A stretch of 13,575 nucleotides of DNA. Origin: Candidatus Peregrinibacteria bacterium. Lineage in GTDB: Bacteria > Patescibacteriota > Gracilibacteria > UBA1369. Below the pieces are notes generated by a model, which worked only from the letters and a program-made list of their open reading frames with translations, had not been told where the DNA came from and ran no database searches. The stretch spans positions 1 through 13,575 of the forward strand of contig WJJQ01000062.1 in NCBI GenBank assembly GCA_014729615.1. The letters run 5' to 3'. Position 1 is the first letter of the stretch, and each line of letters opens with the position of its first letter. Below, in pieces: positions 7,201-13,575 of this stretch. The position numbers and the translations under genes are program-made.

Positions 7201-10200
7201 TGCAACTTCACCGGAAGTCATTGTGGGACCGCGTGGAGTTGTGTCCATTGCAACCGCTTCGCGGTTCAGTCTTTCCGCGTTAAAATTTGAAGCTTCGGTT
7301 GCGCCGGTTCTGCGTGCTTTCGCAAAACTGTAACCGGGCAAATATTGCCCCATGATCGCCTGCATTTGACTAACCAAATGTAATGGAATTTGTCCGGGCT
7401 GATCGCCAATTCTAATACTGCCATCTGAAAGTGAACAAACAAATTCTTCAACGTGAAGCGGTCCGCGCGTATCATTAATATCTCCAAAAAATCGGTTAAC
7501 AATTTCGGCAATTTGCCGATTATTTTTTGCAAATTTAACCAAATTCTTAATTAATTTTGGATCAGCGTTGGTAAGCAACCGATGGGTTTCTTCATGATTT
7601 TTGACTCTTTCCATTTCGGCAAAAACCTGTTTACCAAGGTCTGATTTGAAAAATTGATTTCGTGAATATTCATTTCCGTTGACTCTAAAACGGATTGTAC
7701 CATCCGCTTGCGGCAGGAATTCAACACCGAATTTTTTGGCGAAATATGGTCTGCTGTAATGTATTTCACCTTTTTCAAACCAACCTGCAACTTTATCGAT
7801 TGATTTACCTTGCTCCGCCAAATTCGAAGGTAATTGATCCGACATTTTAGAAGTAAATCCTTCGCCTATTTGTCCGCGTTTTGCAGCTTCTTCAGGTGTC
7901 GGAACACTGTCTCGAAGCATATTCATATCAACCAAAAATTGATCCATTGTGTAATTCGCGTCCGATTCAAGACGTCTTAAATTTCGTTGTATTTGCTTGC
8001 CGACTGCCGGTGGCAAAAACTCGCCCAGGCCTCTGTACATTTTTTCCGTTTCCATACCGCGGGCATCTTTTGTTTTATAGGTAAGAACATTTCCTTCATC
8101 GTCGGAAAACGGTTTGAGTGACCATGCGTTTGGATCGTTTGGAAAAACTTCCGGAGCCCATCTTGCCCCTTCGGTTCTGGCAAATGCGGGTTTATCCGCC
8201 GGTTGTTGGTCTATTACAAAGCCTCCCCGGCCATCCGGTAGAGCCAGTCTCGGGTGTCTGACCTGACCGTTTATTATGTATTGAAGCGTTTTTAATCCTC
8301 CAAAACCTAATTGGAGCTGACCGGCTGGGGTATTTGGGTCGGTATTTAACATGTGACCCGCCAAGTATTCAGGAGTCCAGGCACCCTTGAAATAGTTACC
8401 GTAAATAATGCCTCCGTTATCCGTTCTTAAGAGTTTTCCATCCATAATTGGGCTAATTTTACTGCTGATTTGTTGTGTGGTGTCCAACCCTCCGAGGTCT
8501 AAAAATGCTACTTCAAGTTCTCCCTCTTGGTCGTATCTGAAACCAAGTTGTTCAAGTTTAAAATCTGAAAAAACAAGGCCGGCATCATTCATTTTATCCA
8601 TCGCTTCATACATTTTGATCAGCATATCCATTGCCATGCGCGGATTTTGAATAGCCGCCTCGCTGGTAAAGAACTTTTCAAATGTCATTTGTTCAAATCT
8701 ACCGTCAATCAAAATTTCCGATATATCCATTACAATGTCTCCGTTGTCCAGAATGCTTTTTTCCTTTGAAAAACCATGTTCCCGCGCAATTCTTACTCCA
8801 TTTATTTCTAAATCTCTTAATATTTGATCGTCTGTAGCAATGTGCTTCCATGCTTTCGGCTGAAGAAGTCCGGTTTCAGGATCCCTAATCAATACTCTGT
8901 AAACCTGACTGCTTCCTCCTGCTCCAAGAGCATGTACGTGAATCATTTCATAAGGTTGTCCGTTTAATGTAACGGAGGATTCCACCTTATAATCAATGAT
9001 TGCGTTAATGTCTTTTGTTGTTAACTGCGGATTTTTTATGTTTTCAAGTACAATATCCAGCGGCACCTCTGCACCTTTTTTTACTATTGAATCCACCGAT
9101 TCGACATTTAAACGTCTGTGAATATCTGATCGCAATATTGCCCTTCCAACCGGTGAATTTGCCACCTCCTGAAATTTCGCAAAATTGCCGGGAGTCATTA
9201 AATGTACATGATTTTTTAAAACCTCTTGAACAGGTTTTGGCAGTGCATTGAAAGAATCTGCAATTTCAGGCGCCGGGTTAAGCGGCGGTTCATAGTAAAG
9301 TTTTCCTTCACTGTCCACCATTATGAACCCCTGTCGGCCCTGACTATCCAAAACCGGCATAATGGCGCGCCCCTGCCCTTGCCTGTCGACTCCGAATCCT
9401 TGTTGTAATCTATTTACTGTATTTAAATATTCGTTTAAATGACCGGTGTCTTCCAGAGCATATTTAACCAATGAATCGGCATTTTTATTAACGTAATCCT
9501 GAATAGATGCTGTGCGATAGTTTTCATGTAATATGTCCATTTTATCGAGCAAATCAGCATTTTTCAGGCTGAAGCCTTCACGGATTTGCATTGCTTTTTC
9601 GGTATCACCTTTTGTAAGCATGTCTCGATAATCGTGAATTTTTTGTCTTGCGGACGGGGGAAGATTTCTTTGTTTTATTTCGTCATTTAACGCAGTTCGC
9701 TGGTATTCGCATATTGCAAGCTTATCGTTTTTTCTGTGCTCAGCTTCCATTCTAAGTGCAAATAAAGCCAATTCTTTTTGAAGTTTTTGTACTTGATTCA
9801 GACCAACTCTTTCAACGTTGCCCTTGGTTCCCATGTAACGGGCAATTTCTTCAATTTTATGACCTTGCCCCAGTAATTCCTTAATTTTCGGGATTGTTTT
9901 CTTAAAGTCATCTGAAAAAGTGTGCAGGTATTGATCGAAATCCGCGGGTTCCACCTTTGAATAGTCGCCCTGTCTGGGCCGAAGCGCAACCACGTTGCCA
10001 ACCGACTCGGGGCCGGTAGCTAAATCAATTCCAATGGGTGTGAATCTTCCTTTTTCGGGCATTTTTTGCGCCGTTGTGATTAGTTCACGTCCGGTTACCT
10101 TTTTATACAATTCAACGGCCAAATGTTGTTTTCTGGGTTCAATATATCTATCAAGCGACTCTCCTGAAACGAATGACCGATCGGCAACCTTGAAATACAT

Positions 10201-13200
10201 TTCAATATCGCTAAAGGGCATGCCCATTTGTTCACCGGCTTCACGTATCGCTTTTTGATTATTCTCGAATCCATATTCCGCTATTCTAACCTGTTGTTCG
10301 AAAACCGAATCCAGGTCTACTTCATCGGGAGCGTTTCTCCAAGCATCGAAAGCTTCTTGAGCCTGCCTTTTTTCAGCGGCTGTCATTGGCACGGCTTCGC
10401 GCGCCAAATCCTCCGCGTTTAATGATCTGTTTCGTTTTGCTCCTATTTGTCTGGCTTTTTCGAAAGTGTAGCCGGGAATGGCCAATTGCATTATTGCTTC
10501 CAAATCCGTTTTCATTTTGCTATCGGCAGTCATTCTTACAGATCCGTCGGCAATTCCACATAAAAATTCCTCAACGGCCAGTGGCGCGTCGCTTCCTCGA
10601 AGCGGGCCAAAGTTTTGTTCAATGTAATTAAAAAGGTTTGGATTTTTTCTCACATATTCGAAAAGACTGCTCATGAGGCGCGGATCAGCATCGGTTATTA
10701 ATCTGTGAGTTTCTTCGTGAGCCTTGACTCTCTTCATTTCAGCCAAGACATTTTTACCAAGCGGGGTTTTGAAAAATTCTTTCGCTGTGAATATTTCATG
10801 ACCGACCTTAAAGCTGTTTACTCCACCAAAAGTACCCAATTCGACGCCGAAGTGTTTTTTGAAATAATGGCTGTTGTAGTGAATTTCGCCGTTTTCAAAC
10901 CAACCTTTATAACTGTCAATCGGGCCTTGTTGTCGCAAATTTTCCGGAACATCGGCGCTGAATTTTGAATAAAACAATGGTGGAATATAGTTTTCATCTG
11001 TTTCAGGTGTCGCTTTGGCTCGTGCAAGGGGAATTGGAACTTCAGCATTGGAAGGCGTCTCTGCCACAGCTTTGCGCCGTGCCAAAGGAACCGGAACTTC
11101 CGCTTGTGAAGCATCGTCTGCGGCAGGGGCTTTTCGTCGCGCCAAAAGAAGTGGTTCTTCTGATCCGGATCCGCTTAAATTTCTTGTCAATTCATTTTGT
11201 TCCGGATCGAATTCCGGTTCCACTTGTTTACGGGCGGGTGTGTCTGCAGATGTTGCCTGTTCGTCCTGTGATTCAGGCCGGCTTTGTTTACGGGCGGGCG
11301 TGTCCGCCGATGTTGCCTGATCGTCCGGTGTGAAATTTTGTGTTTTTTCGTATGGCAGCGCCTCGAATTCGGGTTGGCTCAATTGTTTTGCCCTTGAAGC
11401 AACCACTCTTGTTTGTTTTTGACTTGCCTGCCATTCGCTATATTTAGCCTGCATCAACTGCATTGCAGGTTCAAAGTATTTTTGATGAAAATCCGGTGCC
11501 GATGTCATGGATTCATCCGCAAGATGCTCTTTAATTCTTTGCACACCTTCGATCAGTTTGTCCGGGGCGCCATTTTCTTTTAAATATTGCATAAACAAAT
11601 CTGTTGTCAGTTTGTCCGCGTTAACCAAAAACTGTTCGTTATAAAAATTTGAGTTTTCAAGGTTTTTAATATTTTTTAAGTTAGATTCCACGGCTTTTGC
11701 ATGTAATGCCAGGTCGTTGTAGTCTGTCCCTTTTTCTGCCAATCTTTGATACAAAATACCCGGCGTTTCACCATTATTTCGCTTGGCACCATACATACAG
11801 CCTATTGCAAATAAATCCACATGCTGTAGCAAAGCGGGATTTTGGTGAAATGCAGCCAGATTATCCAATGGGAAATACTCAAGTGTCATTGGGGGAAGAT
11901 TCTCATCGGCAACGTAATTTTTCAGATCATCATGAGAACGGGGGACTACATCTATAATCATTACATCCGGTCCATGCGGAGTATCCACAACCAAAATGTT
12001 TGCCGGTTTAAGATCGAAGTGGGAATAGCCATTTTCGCTAAAGGTTTTGATTGCCTCCGCGACTCTGGTATTTAAAAGTGCTATTTGATAAGGTTCTGCC
12101 GTTTTTGCGAACTTCGTATAAGATCTGGCATTCTTTCCTGTTTCGTATATGACGGAATTTTCTGAAATACTTAACGCTTTCATAATTCTAGGATTTTCCC
12201 AGTCTCTGGAAATTCGAGCGCCTTGTTTTTCTTCCTGCCAAACATTTCTTCTGTTTTCAAACGGTTTCTTTTCAACAGCATCGGCCAGTGTACCGTCCGG
12301 TTCTAGTATTTTTATTTCAAAGACAGCACCCATGCCTCCTTTGGCTATAACATTTTCAGGAGCTCCATAATATGTTTTTTCTCTTCCGGATTCGTCTATG
12401 TGAACATGCTTACTGCCATGGATAATATCTGCCACCGTGGCCGCGTCCAAATTATCGGCGTTTTTTTGAATTATGTTATATGCTTCGGGATTATTTTGAA
12501 GCAATGTGTTCATATGTGTTGCCAGCTCGCTTGGTTCGCACCCAAGATATTTTTTAATCTCAGTGTCAAATTTTGCATTCCTTAACTCACGTACATATTT
12601 ATTAAAAATTGTTGATTCTCGTTCAGGTAAAGAATTTATAAAATTGTTTAATGCATCGTAATCCATCGATGAATATTCCGCCTTTAACTTTTGAAATGCC
12701 GCATTGTTTCCGGATTCCAATTCGAGCGCCGCTCTGATCATTGGACCTTTTTTTGTTTGAAAAGCCTGATCCAGCGCGGCTTTTATCTCGTTCAACGCGT
12801 GGCTGTTTAATTGATTGTCGTAGACGCGAGCTGCTTCAGCATGGATGGTGTAAGAATCTAATATTTCCTTTGTTCTTGACTGCAATTCCGGTGAGAGATT
12901 GTTGTTTCGCAACATTTTCTCAACTTTTGTGTATCCTTCACGGGTGTTTATTTGATAATGAAGGTAGTTTAAAGACAATTCTTTGTTTCCTACTATTGCA
13001 CCTGATTCGAGTTTTCTTTGAATATAAAAGTTTCCTGTTTCAAGTGATGAGATGAATTCAAAAACATGACTGTCCGCCATATTGATTTTCCCGCTTTCCA
13101 ATAAATTTCTAACATTTTTCCATTTACTGACAACATCTTCACTCTGCATGATTTTCCCTATCGCCAGAGTTACAGTTTCCGATGCCAGCTCCACATCTCC

Positions 13201-13575
13201 GCGCTCCAATAATTTTTCAAGACCTTTATTTGTTTTTTCAACTATCCTACTGGCCGTTTCCGGGGTAAGCGGTATTTCCGTAATCATTTTTTCGGCCAAC
13301 TCCGGTTTCTTTAAAAGAATATTTTGAACTAAATCCGGAGTTAAAGTCACTTCTCCATTTTGAATGCGACCATATATTGCATCGGCATCAATTTTTCCTC
13401 CATAGAATTCGGTGATCAACAGCCTTTGTTGCGGAGTTAGTCGATTTTCCTCAATTTTTGTCGCTTCAAAATCAATATCTGAATCGATATTTGCCGCGGG
13501 CAAATTGGCCGGTTCTTCGGCCGGTTTTGCTCCCGCTACTTCTTCTAAAATGCTGTCCAGATCTATTTCTTCAAC
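4258..13575 (-). CDS. Giant multidomain protein: three kinase-like, two zincin-like and one PPP phosphatase domain (N-terminus outside window)
   Basis: The frame is open to the window edge and gives 3105 visible residues (residue 1 at base 13575). Domains in order: acidic start; helical repeats about 55-205 and more helices to 390; kinase-like K1 about 400-700; basic tandem repeats 751-864; zincin-like ZA 872-1064 with HEETH at 953-957; helical middle to about 1530; kinase-like K2 about 1530-1888; zincin-like ZB 1911-2110 with HEETH at 1994-1998; three beta-like modules about 2120-2345; PPP phosphatase about 2410-2755; kinase-like K3 about 2860-3090. No membrane helix or visible signal peptide, so it is probably cytoplasmic unless the missing N-terminus says otherwise. 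Catalytic residues are kept in most domains, which points to a working signalling or modification enzyme. Substrates are unknown. The only in-window start, TTG at 13503, lacks a ribosome binding site, so the true start is upstream. No in-frame stop or frameshift breaks it. Confidence 0.93.
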   Translation of the reverse strand, partial: VEEIDLDSILEEVAGAKPAEEPANLPAANIDSDIDFEATKIEENRLTPQQRLLITEFYGGKIDADAIYGRIQNGEVTLTPDLVQNILLKKPELAEKMITEIPLTPETASRIVEKTNKGLEKLLERGDVELASETVTLAIGKIMQSEDVVSKWKNVRNLLESGKINMADSHVFEFISSLETGNFYIQRKLESGAIVGNKELSLNYLHYQINTREGYTKVEKMLRNNNLSPELQSRTKEILDSYTIHAEAARVYDNQLNSHALNEIKAALDQAFQTKKGPMIRAALELESGNNAAFQKLKAEYSSMDYDALNNFINSLPERESTIFNKYVRELRNAKFDTEIKKYLGCEPSELATHMNTLLQNNPEAYNIIQKNADNLDAATVADIIHGSKHVHIDESGREKTYYGAPENVIAKGGMGAVFEIKILEPDGTLADAVEKKPFENRRNVWQEEKQGARISRDWENPRIMKALSISENSVIYETGKNARSYTKFAKTAEPYQIALLNTRVAEAIKTFSENGYSHFDLKPANILVVDTPHGPDVMIIDVVPRSHDDLKNYVADENLPPMTLEYFPLDNLAAFHQNPALLQHVDLFAIGCMYGAKRNNGETPGILYQRLAEKGTDYNDLALHAKAVESNLKNIKNLENSNFYNEQFLVNADKLTTDLFMQYLKENGAPDKLIEGVQRIKEHLADESMTSAPDFHQKYFEPAMQLMQAKYSEWQASQKQTRVVASRAKQLSQPEFEALPYEKTQNFTPDDQATSADTPARKQSRPESQDEQATSADTPARKQVEPEFDPEQNELTRNLSGSGSEEPLLLARRKAPAADDASQAEVPVPLARRKAVAETPSNAEVPIPLARAKATPETDENYIPPLFYSKFSADVPENLRQQGPIDSYKGWFENGEIHYNSHYFKKHFGVELGTFGGVNSFKVGHEIFTAKEFFKTPLGKNVLAEMKRVKAHEETHRLITDADPRLMSSLFEYVRKNPNLFNYIEQNFGPLRGSDAPLAVEEFLCGIADGSVRMTADSKMKTDLEAIMQLAIPGYTFEKARQIGAKRNRSLNAEDLAREAVPMTAAEKRQAQEAFDAWRNAPDEVDLDSVFEQQVRIAEYGFENNQKAIREAGEQMGMPFSDIEMYFKVADRSFVSGESLDRYIEPRKQHLAVELYKKVTGRELITTAQKMPEKGRFTPIGIDLATGPESVGNVVALRPRQGDYSKVEPADFDQYLHTFSDDFKKTIPKIKELLGQGHKIEEIARYMGTKGNVERVGLNQVQKLQKELALFALRMEAEHRKNDKLAICEYQRTALNDEIKQRNLPPSARQKIHDYRDMLTKGDTEKAMQIREGFSLKNADLLDKMDILHENYRTASIQDYVNKNADSLVKYALEDTGHLNEYLNTVNRLQQGFGVDRQGQGRAIMPVLDSQGRQGFIMVDSEGKLYYEPPLNPAPEIADSFNALPKPVQEVLKNHVHLMTPGNFAKFQEVANSPVGRAILRSDIHRRLNVESVDSIVKKGAEVPLDIVLENIKNPQLTTKDINAIIDYKVESSVTLNGQPYEMIHVHALGAGGSSQVYRVLIRDPETGLLQPKAWKHIATDDQILRDLEINGVRIAREHGFSKEKSILDNGDIVMDISEILIDGRFEQMTFEKFFTSEAAIQNPRMAMDMLIKMYEAMDKMNDAGLVFSDFKLEQLGFRYDQEGELEVAFLDLGGLDTTQQISSKISPIMDGKLLRTDNGGIIYGNYFKGAWTPEYLAGHMLNTDPNTPAGQLQLGFGGLKTLQYIINGQVRHPRLALPDGRGGFVIDQQPADKPAFARTEGARWAPEVFPNDPNAWSLKPFSDDEGNVLTYKTKDARGMETEKMYRGLGEFLPPAVGKQIQRNLRRLESDANYTMDQFLVDMNMLRDSVPTPEEAAKRGQIGEGFTSKMSDQLPSNLAEQGKSIDKVAGWFEKGEIHYSRPYFAKKFGVEFLPQADGTIRFRVNGNEYSRNQFFKSDLGKQVFAEMERVKNHEETHRLLTNADPKLIKNLVKFAKNNRQIAEIVNRFFGDINDTRGPLHVEEFVCSLSDGSIRIGDQPGQIPLHLVSQMQAIMGQYLPGYSFAKARRTGATEASNFNAERLNREAVAMDTTPRGPTMTSGEVAMLKPGDIIRTGLYEGMQVIKIMPDGIMHLAKPGAQKLDLKKAIMPGEHAFVNIDELLKPKPDTRMEDALQSERALSRPDTKIPYKTGEQFLSGDYKGYYMHGFMTDGRILIGKKHPSIKSEINVPGDRLIITREQFYKSFEQKTEAKAAPEIAAERTNYSVTEMNQLQSGDKIVGGPHDGMYVLSTMNGNIQLVAIDPTLPQNIRKRRIMPISAEMKDITGIARKNPEAEQPFELKTKRPRTVAKTQEMETPVMPQRTKPAETLIDIQQSFDARNEVMRPIKEVPRSKEVLAVGDVHGNAKITEANWKTLGIIPQDADINNLDSIRWTGGNKRMVMLGDIIADRGAESLQIMDAIRKLQSEAKEQGGELSVLAGNHEEFGFAFLAGVPIYRMVDGKYNEMDPFAASYIGAEQGHGVVEFFQRYSSNPALQNVRTLSEVLDISGTTNMPALGRQLMMDMRNSAEGRQMLESICNMKVAEYVDDSLFVHTELTPYMVNHLGNAQTIGAGVDHINTVLQQGLRHLLLGEENGVNLQEFNQIRAEFLGTENRDYIDMHYKPGQLATLNSKGLNRVVHGHSHFDPSDLHNVDIQIAPNGHEVITPDGVRIAGVDFSAGKVSMDETGKRVGKRMDSRSVGLIGRNGDFDSGPMVLPEPPQITAPHPLQKIETVESQRAILTNAFENFRNNVFDANNTVHAQLKQLHETDPPGYFILLEKYGSIPKNEIDAILTGNFESVPGPNNVPINFYSTERIGSPSKEGFVTKVIYRDPTTGEVRYGAMKKLNKGGKFSDQQMANLNVTNDMNHHFINRFVYTHADMVVMEYIPNATGFGRYLETANPSEAMNVLQKMLGGYAETYQKHGYIHGDYHFENVQIARPEGTEPYPVVIDSATEMTKLPDDPMQKSMLMTLEYQRFSTFIDTVLEKHAQFYQGHPDARVRKAYENLKQISLEFPQGMFPNPDWVAKCPDLIAKARLNAYHLALLTQ
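4306..4998 (-). other. Kinase-like domain K3 of the giant protein (residues about 2860-3090)
   Basis: The N-lobe begins with a degenerate glycine loop (RIGSPSKEGFVTKV, 2873-2886) and a candidate ATP lysine in GAMKKL (K2902/K2903). The catalytic loop is YIHGDYHFENVQI, with D2987 and N2992. The metal-binding Asp of the DFG position is D3009 in VVIDSAT. The HGDxHxxN form resembles aminoglycoside-phosphotransferase and ABC1-type kinases more than Hanks kinases. The target could be a protein or a small molecule. The domain ends about 15 residues before the stop. Confidence 0.75.
5311..6348 (-). other. PPP-family metallophosphatase domain of the giant protein (residues about 2410-2755)
   Basis: All metal-binding motifs of calcineurin-like PPP enzymes appear in order: GDVHGN (2419-2424), GDIIADRG (2463-2470), GNHEE (2499-2503), a histidine in LFVHTEL (H2612), and HGHSH (2698-2702). 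The second motif has one residue more than the usual GDxxDRG. A helical insert of about 80 residues lies between GNHE and the third histidine region. With a complete two-metal site it should be an active phosphoesterase, either a protein phosphatase or a nucleotide hydrolase. Confidence 0.88.
6541..7218 (-). repeat. Three diverged beta-like modules in the giant protein (residues about 2120-2345)
   Basis: Modules begin near 2126 (LKPGDIIRTGLYEGMQVIKI), 2212 (GEQFLSGDYKGYYMHGFM) and 2291 (LQSGDKIVGGPHDGMYVLS). Each then has a turn such as MPDG, MTDG or MNGN, further strands, and an Ile/Pro-rich end (IMPGEHAF, INVPGDRL, IMPISAEM). The first and third are most alike. The pattern suggests small SH3-like or beta-barrel binding units joined by charged linkers. 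The fold assignment is inference. Confidence 0.5.
7246..7845 (-). repeat. Second copy of the internal duplication: zincin-like domain ZB (residues 1911-2110)
   Basis: This copy aligns along its whole length with residues 872-1064. Shared landmarks are GWFEKGEIHY, FFKSDLGKQVFAEMERVK, HEETHRLLTNADP (HExxH at 1994-1998), HVEEF (2041-2045), SDGSIR, PGYSFAKAR and NREAVAM at the end. The second glutamate pair, 45-46 residues after the last HExxH histidine, fits the third zinc ligand of gluzincins. Both copies keep it, so both may be active peptidases. Confidence 0.75.
7912..8988 (-). other. Kinase-like domain K2 of the giant protein (residues about 1530-1888)
   Basis: The glycine loop is ALGAGGSSQVYRVLI (1549-1563) and the ATP lysine is K1577 in AWKHIA. 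The catalytic loop is VFSDFKLEQLGF, keeping D1671 and K1673 but with Gln (1676) where active kinases have Asn. The DFG position reads DLG (1693-1695). A TPEYLAGH stretch occupies the APE position. A long insert of about 80 residues precedes the last C-lobe helices. It is probably a Hanks-like Ser/Thr kinase fold; the Asn-to-Gln change makes activity uncertain. Confidence 0.78.
10384..10962 (-). repeat. First copy of the internal duplication: zincin-like domain ZA (residues 872-1064)
   Basis: The copy starts FSADVPENL and contains GWFENGEIHY, FFKTPLGKNVLAEMKRVK, HEETHRLITDADP (HExxH at 953-957), LAVEEFLCGIADGSVR, PGYTFEKAR and AREAVPM. The HExxH plus a distant conserved Glu (E1002/E1003) suggests a gluzincin-type metallopeptidase. 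I cannot name a family. The domain follows the tandem-repeat linker after K1, as ZB follows K2. Confidence 0.75.
10984..11154 (-). repeat. Degenerate 19-20 residue basic repeats (PLARRKA type)
   Basis: Three units at residues 808-827, 828-846 and 847-864 begin PLLLARRKAP, PVPLARRKAV and PIPLARAKAT. Each ends in a Glu/Asp/Ala/Pro-rich stretch. They follow the 60-bp repeats directly and form a flexible, probably disordered linker between K1 and ZA. The repeated ARRK/ARAK patches could serve as docking, phosphorylation or cleavage sites. That is speculation. Confidence 0.7.
11206..11325 (-). repeat. Two tandem 60-bp repeats (20 residues each)
   Basis: Units at residues 751-770 and 771-790 share QATSADTPARKQ. 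By hand count the first 42 bases differ at only four positions, all third-codon bases, so the duplication is fairly recent or under purifying selection. The final six codons diverge. The period is a multiple of three, so copy number can change without breaking the frame. The units are Thr/Ser/Pro-rich with a basic ARKQ patch. Confidence 0.85.
11476..12378 (-). other. Kinase-like domain K1 of the giant protein (residues about 400-700)
   Basis: The glycine loop is AKGGMGAVFEI (411-421), very like Hanks-type Ser/Thr kinases. The candidate ATP lysine is K436 or K437. A helix with WQEEKQGARI may give the alpha-C glutamate. The catalytic loop HFDLKPANIL carries D521, K523 and N526. The DFG Asp is D542, followed by Val-Val in place of Phe-Gly. 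DLFAIGCMYG marks the alpha-F region. Of the three kinase-like domains this one keeps the most canonical motifs and is the likeliest active protein kinase. Confidence 0.85.
12961..13413 (-). repeat. Helical repeat region near the visible N-terminus of the giant protein (residues about 55-205)
   Basis: A recurring pattern of roughly 25-36 residues is visible: RIQNGEVTLTPDLVQNIL (70-87), LLERGDVELASETVTLAI (122-139), LLESGKINMADSHVFEFI (158-175) and KLESGAIVGNKELSLNYL (188-205). FYGGKIDADAIYGRI and IPLTPETASRIV may be further units. The pattern suggests an alpha-solenoid binding surface ahead of K1. Unit limits are approximate. Confidence 0.45.

Noticed and set aside
9796..9900. Helix-turn-helix in the middle of the giant protein (near residues 1226-1258, GHKIEEIARYMG)
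   Set aside because: The pattern resembles an HTH, but one helical match inside a long helical region is too weak to claim DNA binding.
10984..11325. CRISPR array
   Set aside because: The repeats are in-frame coding repeats without unique spacers, and no cas gene is present.
11015..11333. Plus-strand open frames opposite the linker repeats and elsewhere opposite the giant gene
   Set aside because: They lie antisense to a clearly coding frame, have no recognisable domains, and exist because the repeats lack stops on both strands.
13501..13503. TTG as start of the giant protein
   Set aside because: The frame stays open for 24 more codons to the window edge with coding-like acidic sequence, and no ribosome binding site precedes the TTG. 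The start is most likely outside the window.
4258..13575. Phage or plasmid polyvalent protein marking a mobile element
   Set aside because: Polyvalent proteins also combine zincin and other domains, but no integrase, repeat border, phage or conjugation gene is seen and the neighbours are core genes. It remains an alternative for the domain origins only.

Overview
The window reads as a chromosomal segment of a small-genome bacterium, most likely Candidate Phyla Radiation / Patescibacteria (Parcubacteria-like). This rests on the style of the RecA, RecX and NusA proteins, the AT-leaning tightly packed genes, the near absence of Shine-Dalgarno sequences, and a giant multidomain protein of unknown family. 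The lineage is inferred from memory of family sequences, not from a search. All genes lie on the minus strand, every visible stop is TAA, and the standard bacterial code fits.

Transcription runs from high to low coordinates. From 13575 to 4258 there is one uninterrupted frame of 3105 visible residues whose N-terminus lies beyond the window. I read its order as: helical-repeat N-terminus; protein-kinase-like domain K1; basic/Pro tandem-repeat linker; HExxH zincin-like domain ZA; a long helical middle; kinase-like domain K2; a second zincin-like domain ZB; three small beta-like modules; a complete PPP-type metallophosphatase; and a third kinase-like domain K3 at the C-terminus. The kinase-zincin pair occurs twice. 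A single polypeptide therefore carries candidate phosphorylating, dephosphorylating and peptidase activities. I do not recognise this architecture, and it is the best candidate here for an undescribed system. Two unrecognised soluble proteins follow: a 218-residue one starting one base after the giant stop codon, and a 270-residue one 38 bases further on. A hairpin with a T-tract closes this unit at about 2679-2705.

The rest is core machinery. recA has a clear promoter (TTGACG, 17-bp spacer, TAATAT) whose spacer is filled by an 18-bp inverted repeat, a strong candidate SOS-type operator. recX overlaps recA by one base. After a short gap with a possible weak terminator and a competing hairpin comes the 5' part of nusA, cut by the window edge at position 1.

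No tRNA, rRNA, CRISPR array, insertion sequence or attachment site was seen. No intergenic stretch exceeds about 90 bases.
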